Shown here in pieces: positions 25,367 through 33,364 of a stretch of DNA of 64,000 nucleotides. The number at the start of each line of letters is the position of its first letter. Positions within the stretch are counted from its first letter, which is position 1. Under the pieces are notes generated by a model. That model was not told where the DNA came from and searched no databases. It saw nothing but the letters and a program-made list of their open reading frames with translations. Both the position numbers and the translations under genes were made by a program. This DNA comes from Leptolyngbya sp. PCC 7375 (lineage in GTDB: Bacteria; Cyanobacteriota; Cyanobacteriia; Phormidesmidales; Phormidesmidaceae). Where the stretch lies: NCBI RefSeq assembly GCF_000316115.1, contig NZ_JH993797.1, positions 7,971,961-8,035,960 on the forward strand, given 5' to 3'.

Positions 25367-27037
25367 ATGGTGCTTGATTCCGATTTATTGACGGCGTGGC
25401 AACAGCTTAGAAATGGTCAAATTGACTGTCAGCGCGCATTACAGCTGTTGCGGGATGACCAGGGAACCCTGAATCTAACCCTGCTGGATGACGAAGTCTG
25501 CCAACGATTTTTTCAGCTGTTCCCTGACGCACAGCAGCTGCCGCTAGTTGTTCCTCTATTGCTGTGGCGCAATTGTTACTACCTGGGCAGTCCTGTTGCC
25601 CTGACCCCTGAGGTAGAACAGCAGATTTGCGATCGCACCCTCACCCAGGTCACAATTTTACCCATTACAGAAAAAAGCTATCGCTGCTGGCACCACACCC
25701 GCCACTTTGACGTAAATTGCATCGGTGCGGCCCCTTTAGTTAACCCCCTCACCGGTAGCCAGGACGCAGAAGATATTAGCGAAACAACAGAGCTGTTTTT
25801 GTCAAAGGCAGCAGGTCAGATCGAACGGATTAAAACCATTATTGCCAGTGCTCTACGCAACCGGGCCAGCGACATTCATCTAGAACCCACCACCGAAGGT
25901 CTACAGGTGCGCTATCGCATTGATGGCGTCCTGCGCAACGTCACAAAACTACCCTTAGACATTAGCCGCCGGGTGATTGTTGCCCTCAAGGTAATGGCCA
26001 GCATGGACATTGCCGACAGCCGTCGCCCCCATGATGGCCGCATTGGTGAGCAGTATATGTCTGGGGATGGCAATGCCCTGGGCATGGATATGCGAGTCAG
26101 TACGCTTCCCTGCGTCTGTGGAGAAAAGGCCGTTATCCGGCTTTTACCCCGCAAGAATCCGTTCTCCACCATTGATAAACTGGGGTTTTCTCCCAAAGTA
26201 TTGCCCACCTACAAAACCTGGTTAGAACAGCCCCAGGGCCTAATTATCTTCACCGGTCCCACCGGCTCTGGTAAAACCAGCACCCTATACACCAGTTTGC
26301 AGGCCATCGCTAAAGAGCATGTCAATGTGGTCACAGTGGAAGACCCGGTGGAATATGTTCTGCCCCGGATTACCCAAACCCAGGTAAATGAAGCAGCCGG
26401 CATGACCTTTGCCGCAGGATTACGGGCCATTCTCCGGCAAGATCCTGACATTATTATGTTAGGGGAAGTGCGGGATCACGAGACAGCAGAAACTGCCGTG
26501 CGAGCGGCTTTAACGGGTCACCTCGTCTTCACTACGCTGCACACCAACGACGCCGTTGGCGCAATTCCCCGGCTTCAGGATATTGGTCCCGATCCCAGTC
26601 TTCTGAGTGATGCCCTGCTGGGTGTCGTAGCCCAGCGTCTAGTCCGCCGTATTTGTCCCCACTGCATAGAGTCTTATCCAGCTACCGAGACAGACTTTAA
26701 ACGATTAGGCATACTACCATCCCAGATCAAAGCCGACCTTGCTTTACACCGAGGTCGCGGCTGCAACCATTGTTTAGGCTCAGGTTATCTAGGTCGTGAG
26801 GCGATTGTGGAGCTGCTTGAAGTGGATGAACCCATTCGAGAAATTATCCACAGTGGCAACATGATCGACTTACACCGTTACTTAAGAGAAACTGACTTTA
26901 TGTCCTTCCGTCAGGCCGCCATCGAAAAAGTATTTGCCGGTGTCACCAGCATTGATGAGGTCTTTCGCGTCTTACCCCGCAGTGCTTTGCGTGTAACCAA
27001 TTCACACCCTAAACGATTATCACAACTAACAGCTTAG
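25367..27037 (+). CDS. GspE/PilB-type secretion ATPase
   Basis: A 556-residue hexameric motor ATPase of type II secretion or type IV pili. Residues 1-140 are a divergent N-terminal domain. Then come the arginine-rich linker (ASDIHLEPTTEGLQVRYRIDGVLR), Walker A GPTGSGKT (297-304), the Asp box VVTVEDPVEY, Walker B DIIMLGEVRD (361-370), the His box TGHLVFTTLHTNDA, and the C-terminal tetracysteine zinc site (CPHC at 430-433, CNHC at 466-469). No pilus or secretin genes adjoin it, so it is an orphan paralog rather than the main PilB locus, whose typical protein is longer. The ATG at 25367 is the natural start. Confidence 0.85.
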   Translation: MVLDSDLLTAWQQLRNGQIDCQRALQLLRDDQGTLNLTLLDDEVCQRFFQLFPDAQQLPLVVPLLLWRNCYYLGSPVALTPEVEQQICDRTLTQVTILPITEKSYRCWHHTRHFDVNCIGAAPLVNPLTGSQDAEDISETTELFLSKAAGQIERIKTIIASALRNRASDIHLEPTTEGLQVRYRIDGVLRNVTKLPLDISRRVIVALKVMASMDIADSRRPHDGRIGEQYMSGDGNALGMDMRVSTLPCVCGEKAVIRLLPRKNPFSTIDKLGFSPKVLPTYKTWLEQPQGLIIFTGPTGSGKTSTLYTSLQAIAKEHVNVVTVEDPVEYVLPRITQTQVNEAAGMTFAAGLRAILRQDPDIIMLGEVRDHETAETAVRAALTGHLVFTTLHTNDAVGAIPRLQDIGPDPSLLSDALLGVVAQRLVRRICPHCIESYPATETDFKRLGILPSQIKADLALHRGRGCNHCLGSGYLGREAIVELLEVDEPIREIIHSGNMIDLHRYLRETDFMSFRQAAIEKVFAGVTSIDEVFRVLPRSALRVTNSHPKRLSQLTA

Positions 27038-27184
27038 GCCCAGGATACAGTGCCCTGTTGGGAGCGGATCAGGAAACAATCAGATACTCTCAAAATCTCT
27101 CTCAAGAAAAACAATATCTCTCAGAAAAAAAGGCCTTAGGACTAATCCCAAGACCCATTCGCTCATCCGTTCCAAACACCAAAC

Positions 27185-28603
27185 CTATACAGCAATGGGG
27201 CGACCATCGGTTCTGTACATCATGATAGTGATACCAGGTGTTTGAATATTAAAGAACATCTTAGTACCGTCAGCAGAAAAACATCCGCCAGCAAACTCAC
27301 TGCCTTCAAAGCCAGGCGTAATGTTCTTAGCAAATTTGAACAGACCACCGTCGGGAGTAACACCGACAACAAAGATGTCGCCGCCGCCATCTTCAAATAG
27401 ATAGAGACTGCCATCGGCGGGAGAAACAGTAATGTTGTCTGGGTTATCCAGTACCGCTTCGTCAGTGGACTCCACAAAGAGTGTAACAGTTTCAGTCACA
27501 TCGTCGTAGCACCAGACTTGACCCTGACCAGCATCACCACCGCTGGTACAGACCCAGTAAATCTTGTCATTGCCAGCCCAGGCACCTTCACCACGGGCAA
27601 AGATGGCACCACCCAGTTCTTGAGCGTCAAAGCGCAGGGTATCTGTATCGGGATTAACGTTGACACCGTTATCGGTGAGGCTCACCCATGTTACCCGTTG
27701 GGGCTGGTTTAATCGGGAAAGCACACCAGTACGAGTATCCTGAAGACCACTTTCAAAGGTGAGTACCTGTAGTTCACCGCCATCTGCCAGATTACCTGGA
27801 GTGTTGGGGATATAGCGATAAATGCAGCTGTCGCCACGGTCTTCAGTCTCATAAACATAGCCAGTGGCAGGATCGACAGCGACAGCTTCGTGGTTAAAGC
27901 GACCCATTTCAATCAGGGGCACAGGGTTAACTAAACCGCCACGGGCAGGCACTTCAAAGTTAAAGCCGTGCTTTTGAGTAATGGCAGGGTTGTCAGCCGG
28001 AACACTGGTGTTCTCTTCACAGCTAATCCAGCTTCCCCAGGGAGTCGGACCCCCGGCACAGTTACGGATAGTACCTGCTAGAGAAACATAATCCCGTAGA
28101 ACTTGACCACGGTCGGTAATGATCATGGTGGACGTACCACCAGCTCCTACACCTGGCCCCCCGTCACCGTCAAATCTGTCGTAGGCTCTCTGTAAACCAG
28201 TACCGTCAGTAAAACCAGAGCCATCATCTTCGCCAGGGCTGAGTTCGTGGTTTTGCACTAGAATGTGTGTGCCGCGAGGGCCTTGGAAACAAGCCATACC
28301 ATCATGGTCACTGGGGCAAGGCTTACCATCGCTCATCTTCATGCCACTGACGTGGAAAACGCAGTATTCAAAATCAGCAGGTACCTCTAAAATTGCTCCT
28401 GCGGACTGGAGATTGTAGACTGGGCTGAATCGAGGGTCAATATTTGCAGGTAGCTTAGGAACCAGGGGACCAAATGGGTCAGCAGTAGGGTTTTGCCCAA
28501 AGGCTTTTTTAGCGACAAGTGCCTGTAGGGGGGCAATAGCCAGTGCACCAGCAGCACCAGCCCCCATATAACCAAAAAACTTACGGCGAGATAGGGAAAC
28601 CAC
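27185..28603 (-). CDS. phoX: PhoX-family phosphatase (DUF839), Tat-exported
   Basis: A 472-residue periplasmic or extracellular enzyme. The Tat signal SRRKFFGYMGAGAAGALAIAP occupies residues 5-25. The PhoX/DUF839 core includes HDGMACF, LVQNHELSPG, NCAGGPTPWGSWISCEEN (the metal-site region), GRFNHEAVAVDPATGYVYETEDRGDSCIYRY, DNPDNITVSP and SADGTKMFFNIQTPG. PhoX enzymes are Ca/Fe-dependent monoesterases that free phosphate from many organic esters. A Pho-box-like element lies 250 bases upstream. The preceding gene in the same direction (28950-29423) is a small exported protein whose paralog also precedes the second PhoX. Confidence 0.88.
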   Translation of the reverse strand: MVSLSRRKFFGYMGAGAAGALAIAPLQALVAKKAFGQNPTADPFGPLVPKLPANIDPRFSPVYNLQSAGAILEVPADFEYCVFHVSGMKMSDGKPCPSDHDGMACFQGPRGTHILVQNHELSPGEDDGSGFTDGTGLQRAYDRFDGDGGPGVGAGGTSTMIITDRGQVLRDYVSLAGTIRNCAGGPTPWGSWISCEENTSVPADNPAITQKHGFNFEVPARGGLVNPVPLIEMGRFNHEAVAVDPATGYVYETEDRGDSCIYRYIPNTPGNLADGGELQVLTFESGLQDTRTGVLSRLNQPQRVTWVSLTDNGVNVNPDTDTLRFDAQELGGAIFARGEGAWAGNDKIYWVCTSGGDAGQGQVWCYDDVTETVTLFVESTDEAVLDNPDNITVSPADGSLYLFEDGGGDIFVVGVTPDGGLFKFAKNITPGFEGSEFAGGCFSADGTKMFFNIQTPGITIMMYRTDGRPIAV

Positions 28604-28949
28604 TATGTTCTCTCCTCTCTAAGAACACATACAAAAATCAAGGCATTAACTCAAACGGAACTCCCATCGACAGATGGCAATTGAAGCCATGGTTATGACG
28701 ACTAAGGTAAGAATGCTTTCGAGATATCAGGCGGCAGCCACACTACAGATATCTGTCAAAAAAGAGCAGTTCAAAATCACTCTTTTCATAAACCAGCTGC
28801 CATTCCTATTGAATAGAATGTTCAGATTCTAGCAACCGTTTTAGGATAGGTAGTTAAGGTGGGATTAAAGAGAGTTTAGTGTTTTTTCTTCTTTGGGTAG
28901 GGGGCTACATTTCAGTTGATGCGATCGCTAATCATACGCCCTCTTCCCA
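28604..28949. other. Upstream region of phoX
   Basis: 346 bases holding the Pho-box-like element at 28851-28880 and a HIP1 site near 28921; no gene. Confidence 0.5.
28851..28880 (-). promoter_or_regulatory. Pho-box-like tandem repeat upstream of phoX
   Basis: On the minus strand, TTTAATCC then three bases then CTTAACTA, with a third weaker copy, at 11-bp period. It matches the cyanobacterial PhoB (SphR) box plan of PyTTAAPyPy(T/A) repeats with 3-bp spacers. Confidence 0.6.
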
Positions 28950-29423
28950 CTAATCAAGCTCATCAATAAAAGCCGCATTTTCAATAATGGGTCGACGACG
29001 CGCCACCTGAGAACGAGGGGGCGTTGAGTTGGGTTGGGTGTATCCCAACAACATTCGGACACTTGGACTATAGTGAGCCCAGTTTTGAATATCGGGTTGC
29101 TGTTGCCACTGGTCACGGGAAATGTCTGCTACTAAAACGGGCAGCACCTGTCCATTGCGATGGACAAGGACAGTCAACTTGATGGGATCCGCATCAGGAT
29201 TTGTTGCAAAGGCATCAGAAACTGTATCATTTGCCGTGCCGACCACCTGCTCCATCAAACGTCCATAGGTGCGCACCTGATCTGCTGAGATGGTAACAGT
29301 CAGCGATTGGGAGGCTGCCTGATTAGTCGGTACTTGCGCTACCGTCGTTGCTGCTGCAACCTGACCTCTCAACAATACTAGCAGACCACTTAAACACAAG
29401 CCAGAAAAGAGTTTTAGCATCAT
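28950..29423 (-). CDS. Small exported protein, PhoX-associated paralog 1
   Basis: A 157-residue protein with a cleavable-type signal (MMLKLFSGLCLSGLLVLLRG...AAA, about 25 residues), then an alpha/beta domain. A segment LVHRNGQVLPVLVADISRDQWQQQP aligns by eye with VLGSRNGDVIPVLTTTVSRTQWQEKP of the 182-residue protein at 32397-32945; both end with an arginine-rich tail and a short acidic terminus (DELD/DFVD). I recognise no named family. Each copy sits just upstream of a phoX-type gene on the same strand, so a role in phosphate scavenging or phosphatase maturation is inferred. Confidence 0.7.
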   Translation of the reverse strand: MMLKLFSGLCLSGLLVLLRGQVAAATTVAQVPTNQAASQSLTVTISADQVRTYGRLMEQVVGTANDTVSDAFATNPDADPIKLTVLVHRNGQVLPVLVADISRDQWQQQPDIQNWAHYSPSVRMLLGYTQPNSTPPRSQVARRRPIIENAAFIDELD

Positions 29424-29550
29424 CGCACATCCTTTGGTGTTATGACCTAGTTAAAAGAGACACCAAACATTAGGCAAAAGCCTTGAACATTCCAATAAGA
29501 GGACGTTAATAAAGGGTTAGGACAAGACGACTAACCAAAATCTTTAAAGC

Positions 29551-29582
29551 ACAAAACCCCAGGCAGCAGCCCAGGGTTTTGT
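29551..29582 (-). terminator. Hairpin terminator after the PEP-CTERM gene
   Basis: ACAAAACCC (29551-29559) pairs with GGGTTTTGT (29574-29582). T-rich sequence lies on both sides, so it could serve both strands. Confidence 0.5.
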
Positions 29583-29628
29583 ATTAAAAAGTCAATTTTT
29601 TCGACTTAACTTCGACTTAACAGTTTAA

Positions 29629-30183
29629 TTAAGCCGCTTGCTTTTGACGCTTGGCCACAGCAGCTGCTCCTGCTACGGCCAAAAGACCCAGTAGAGTCGC
29701 AGGCTCAGGAACAGGTTCGGGATCAGAGACTGAAATTGTACCAAGTGCAGTTAGATCACCATCGGAGATTTTACCTGCACCAAAGTTGTCTACAAACAAA
29801 AACTCTAGATCAAGACCAAAATCATCAGAGCTGTAGAGACCCTGATCAAGACCGTCAGTCAACCCAAGCTCATTAGGTGTACCGTCTACAAAGAAGCCAG
29901 TATTGTCAAACAAACTAGCAAACTCACCGTCAGAGGAGGAAATCGTAAATGCGTCTACTTCGCTATTACCACTCCAGCTCCATTGCCAAGAATCAAACTC
30001 ATCACCGGAGACAACACCATCAGTGGCAGCTGTACCTTCAGCAATAAAGAAACCACTAATGAAAGCATCTTCAGCAAAAAAACCAGTGTAGTCAACACTC
30101 CACTTGAAGAGAGCTGCATCGGCAGGTGCTGCAAAAGCCGTTACGCCCAGTGCAGCAGCCGCTGCAAAAACAATTCGTTTCAT
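29629..30183 (-). CDS. PEP-CTERM sorting-signal protein
   Basis: A 184-residue exported protein: signal peptide (MKRIVFAAAAALGVTAFAAPADA, cleavage about residue 23), an acidic Asp/Ser/Phe-rich mature part without a known catalytic motif, and a C-terminal PEP-CTERM tripartite signal (VPEPATLLGLLAVAGAAAV followed by AKRQKQAA). PEP-CTERM proteins are processed by exosortase-type membrane proteases and linked to exopolysaccharide. It lies between the two phoX units, same strand, but with terminators on both sides it is probably its own transcript. Confidence 0.85.
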   Translation of the reverse strand: MKRIVFAAAAALGVTAFAAPADAALFKWSVDYTGFFAEDAFISGFFIAEGTAATDGVVSGDEFDSWQWSWSGNSEVDAFTISSSDGEFASLFDNTGFFVDGTPNELGLTDGLDQGLYSSDDFGLDLEFLFVDNFGAGKISDGDLTALGTISVSDPEPVPEPATLLGLLAVAGAAAVAKRQKQAA

Positions 30184-30242
30184 AATTCTGTCTATGAATA
30201 AACCAGGTAAATAAATGGACTAAACTGCGTCAGGTCCCCCAA

Positions 30243-30282
30243 AGCTCTGACTGTTCTGGCTCAAACCAGAACAGTCAGAGCT
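30243..30282 (-). terminator. Strong hairpin terminator of the second phoX gene
   Basis: A perfect 17-bp stem (AGCTCTGACTGTTCTGG at 30243-30259 with 30266-30282) and a 6-base loop, starting six bases after the stop codon. Confidence 0.8.
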
Positions 30283-30287
30283 ACTAA

Positions 30288-32252
30288 TTAGGAGCCAACA
30301 ATGCCGCCATCCTTACGGGTGATGACAATCGTACAATCGCGAGGAATCGTAATACCATCAGTCGGTGCCGGGAAGTTGGTTGCCGTTGGATCGCCGTTAC
30401 CGGGATGCTGGGTATTGATGAACAGAGTCTTGCGATCAGGCGTGTATGCGACACCAGTGATTTCATCACCGCTCACACCCACAAAGAGACGACGAATCTC
30501 GCCTGTTTCAGGATTAGCAACCAAGCACTGGTCTTGCAGACCCTTCTGCTGACCACCATCGGTTTCAATGAACAAACGCCCATCGGGGTCAGCCCATAGA
30601 CCATCGGGATCGCTAAACGTCCGCTCGTCGCCTTCAGCGTGGGTCTCATCTGCAAAGATGATGTGCTCCCAGGTAAATGTGGTGCCAACGTGATTATTTG
30701 AGTCACGTGTTTTCAGAATGTAACCATCGGGGTTGGGTGCCCGGAGATTTACAGCATCCGCTGTTTCACGTCGGCTGTTGTTGGTCATCGCCCAAAAACA
30801 ATCACCAGTTGGTCCGACGGTTACCCATTCAGGACGATCCATGGGAGTTGCTCCCAAGATGTCAGCCGCCACACGAGTAAATACCAGGACATCTCCCTGA
30901 TTTCTAAATACAGGTTGTCCCTGTTCGTCTACAGCATCACGGATGGCAGGATTACTGTATGTAACTTCCATCCACTCGCCGGTGTTATCATCGTTGAACT
31001 TTGCGACATATAGCTTACCGTAGTCCAATGGGCTCAGACCACGGGCAACCATGGAACGCCAGCTTGCCTGAGACACAAACTTATAGCAGTAGTCAAAGCG
31101 CTGGTCATCGCCCATGTAACCCACGAAACGACCACCTGCACCGACGGTCCCGCCAACACCTTCGTGCTTAAAGCGACCCATCGCCGTCCGCTTCACAGGC
31201 TTGGCAGTCGGGTTTTCTGGATCAATTTCAACAATCCATCCAAAGCGATTACGCTCATTCAAAAAGCCAGGATTAGAGGTATCACAACGGGGGTCAAAAA
31301 CAGTGCCACTGGTACCAGCCCATGCATACCCAAAGCCTTCAGCCGTTACACCGTAGCGCTCATCAGCCCCGGTGAGAGGGCTCCCCTCACCCAACGCAGG
31401 GTCATCGGGAGCGTTAGACTGATCAACCTGGGAGTTGTTGAAGTAACCGTTAAAGTTCTCTTCACAGGTCAGGTAAGTGCCCCAAGGTGTGAAGCCGTTG
31501 GCACAGTTATTGACAGTTCCTTTGAACTCATTACCAGCAGGGTTTTGCAATAGAGAGCTATTGGCTGCAGGGCCGCTGAAAACAACCGGTGTGTTGAAGG
31601 TAACTCGACGATTCTTGGGGCTGTCCAATACAACCTGCCACGTACCGTTAACTTTCTGAATTTCCACACAGGCAACGCCGTGGGCATGCTGCATCGTGCG
31701 AACATTTTCCAGCGACTCAGGCAGCTCCTTGCCTAGCACATGGGGGGTACGGCCAAACTCATGGTTAATGCACAGTACACCCTTTGTATTGCTGGTGCCA
31801 TTCTCAGGGAAGAAGTGCATCCCGTCGTGACCAATGCCCACTTGCTTTAGCTGAGCATCAGCGGTAGTTCGGTTGACCGGATCACCTGCATATTCTGGGA
31901 CGCCAGACTCCAGTGGAGTTCCCCAAGGAATCAGGACATCGTACTGATAATCAGAGGAGATGTGGGGCACTCTGCTGTCCACAATAGCCTCTGCAATAGT
32001 CACTGGACTAAAGCCAATGTCAGGGTTAAGGCTAAGACTCTGGGCAAAAAGAGACTCGGTTAAACTAGTTCTAGAAGAACTTGCAGCGGCGGTTTTACTG
32101 GTTAAACCGTTGCCTACAAGCGCACTAGCAAAACTTGCGGCAGACAAGACAGCGCTGCGCTTTAGCAGATTGCGCCGTGACAGGTTTGCCTTCAATACAT
32201 CATGGAAAGGGCGATTGCCCGAGCGATTGCTGGGGATTTCATCATGAAGCAT
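30288..32252 (-). CDS. phoX: PhoX-family phosphatase (DUF839), long form, Tat-exported
   Basis: A 654-residue enzyme from the ATG at 32252 (MLHDEIPSNRSGNRPF), chosen because an AGAGGAG motif lies 12 bases upstream; an upstream start at 32318 would add 22 residues. The Tat motif is in LSRRNLLKRSAVLSAASFASAL (about 24-45). The core has DGMHFFP, LCINHEFGRTP, NCANGFTPWGTYLTCEENFNGYF, GRFKHEGVG, DDQRFDYCYKFVS, DRPEWVTVGP and DPDGLWADPDGRLFIETDGG, the classical PhoX landmarks. It is a calcium/iron-dependent phosphomonoesterase. It is probably cotranscribed with the small exported gene 144 bases upstream, behind a Pho-box. Confidence 0.9.
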   Translation of the reverse strand: MLHDEIPSNRSGNRPFHDVLKANLSRRNLLKRSAVLSAASFASALVGNGLTSKTAAASSSRTSLTESLFAQSLSLNPDIGFSPVTIAEAIVDSRVPHISSDYQYDVLIPWGTPLESGVPEYAGDPVNRTTADAQLKQVGIGHDGMHFFPENGTSNTKGVLCINHEFGRTPHVLGKELPESLENVRTMQHAHGVACVEIQKVNGTWQVVLDSPKNRRVTFNTPVVFSGPAANSSLLQNPAGNEFKGTVNNCANGFTPWGTYLTCEENFNGYFNNSQVDQSNAPDDPALGEGSPLTGADERYGVTAEGFGYAWAGTSGTVFDPRCDTSNPGFLNERNRFGWIVEIDPENPTAKPVKRTAMGRFKHEGVGGTVGAGGRFVGYMGDDQRFDYCYKFVSQASWRSMVARGLSPLDYGKLYVAKFNDDNTGEWMEVTYSNPAIRDAVDEQGQPVFRNQGDVLVFTRVAADILGATPMDRPEWVTVGPTGDCFWAMTNNSRRETADAVNLRAPNPDGYILKTRDSNNHVGTTFTWEHIIFADETHAEGDERTFSDPDGLWADPDGRLFIETDGGQQKGLQDQCLVANPETGEIRRLFVGVSGDEITGVAYTPDRKTLFINTQHPGNGDPTATNFPAPTDGITIPRDCTIVITRKDGGIVGS

Positions 32253-32396
32253 GGAAATTTGATCTCCTCTCTTGAATCGTAGTTGCACTATCAAAGAATG
32301 GGGGCTTAAACCCTCCATAGCTGACCCTTCAGAGCTGACAAGTTGCAGTCTCCTAATGAGAAGCCTTTCTTACCAAAGACACCTTGTTGTGAAAAG

Positions 32397-32945
32397 CTAA
32401 TCCACAAAATCCACATAGGACTGCACAGTTCTACCATTCAGCCGACCGGCGTCAAACTGTCGATCAAACTGGGTTGCAATCCCCCGCGACGCAACAGGCG
32501 AGGAACGACGAGATGGCGAAGCGGCCACCTGGGGAGGCGACTGGCTATCATGTCGTCGAATCAAAGCATATGCGCTGTAGTACTTTGTCCAAGCACTTAC
32601 TTGCGGTTTCTCTTGCCACTGTGTCCGAGAAACGGTTGTGGTTAAAACTGGTATCACATCGCCATTACGACTACCCAACACAACAACTGCGATCGCAGCC
32701 AAGCTGGGATCAGCATCAAAGTGCTGGTTAATTTCTTGGCTTACCATAGACTCAGCGCGACTAATCAAGTCATCGCTAGATGTCCGACTATAAATGGGCA
32801 TCTCCAAAAGAACTGGCCCATCTGAATTCGCTAAAGCTGATTCGAAAAACGCACCTATGGAAAACGTGCCAACAAGGCAGGCTGCCATAGAGATACTGCC
32901 TAGCAAGAGCTTGCTAGACCACATAGAAAGACGATTAGCCAACAT
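32397..32945 (-). CDS. Small exported protein, PhoX-associated paralog 2
   Basis: A 182-residue protein with an N-terminal membrane/signal helix (about residues 12-40, LLLGSISMAACLVGTFSIGAFF...ALA). The mature domain carries a segment shared with the 157-residue protein at 28950-29423 (RNGDVIPVL / SRTQWQEKP). The tail is Arg/Ser/Pro rich. Family unknown to me. It is the first gene after a clear three-copy Pho-box (33046-33075) and precedes the long-form phoX, so it is almost certainly induced by phosphate starvation; its own job is not evident. Confidence 0.72.
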   Translation of the reverse strand: MLANRLSMWSSKLLLGSISMAACLVGTFSIGAFFESALANSDGPVLLEMPIYSRTSSDDLISRAESMVSQEINQHFDADPSLAAIAVVVLGSRNGDVIPVLTTTVSRTQWQEKPQVSAWTKYYSAYALIRRHDSQSPPQVAASPSRRSSPVASRGIATQFDRQFDAGRLNGRTVQSYVDFVD

Positions 32946-33045
32946 ATTTGGCAGTACTTGTGTAATAAAAAATCAGACAGCACCAGTAATCTGGTTCAGC
33001 CCATTTATCCCCTACAGCCTATGGTTCCATAAACAAACTTGTTAC

Positions 33046-33075
33046 AGGTTAATGGGAGGTTAATGGGAGATTTTA
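33046..33075 (-). promoter_or_regulatory. Pho-box, three tandem repeats
   Basis: On the + strand AGGTTAAT at 33046 and 33057 is separated by GGG, with a weaker third copy at 33068: an exact 11-bp period. On the coding strand this reads ATTAACCT CCC ATTAACCT. It lies 100 bases upstream of the 182-residue gene and is the clearest Pho-box in the window. Confidence 0.75.
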
Positions 33076-33310
33076 ACTAGTTAAAGAGTGTAAGTATTTT
33101 TACAAAGACAACTATTGATAAAAGCTATAACAGTGCTTTATCAAAGAATTTAACCCGTGCGCACAGGAATGTATGCATTCTTGATCCCTGGTTGTTTTAA
33201 TTGTATTTTTAGATTCCCTAGGTAAATATCTATAAAAAAGGGGTAGTCTCCGACGATTCTCAACAATAGCTTCTTTTATGGAGTGTCAGCTGGGTCTTTG
33301 AAGCGAACGC

Positions 33311-33350
33311 AAACAAAAACAGCTGAGGGCTAACTCAGCTGCGTTTGTTT
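33311..33350 (-). terminator. Hairpin terminator of the CHRD/RTX gene
   Basis: The core stem CAGCTGAG/CTCAGCTG with a GGCTAA loop extends to about 17 bp with two mismatches. On the minus strand it is followed by TTTTTGTTTG. Confidence 0.75.
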
Positions 33351-33364
33351 TAGCGCTATAGAAT

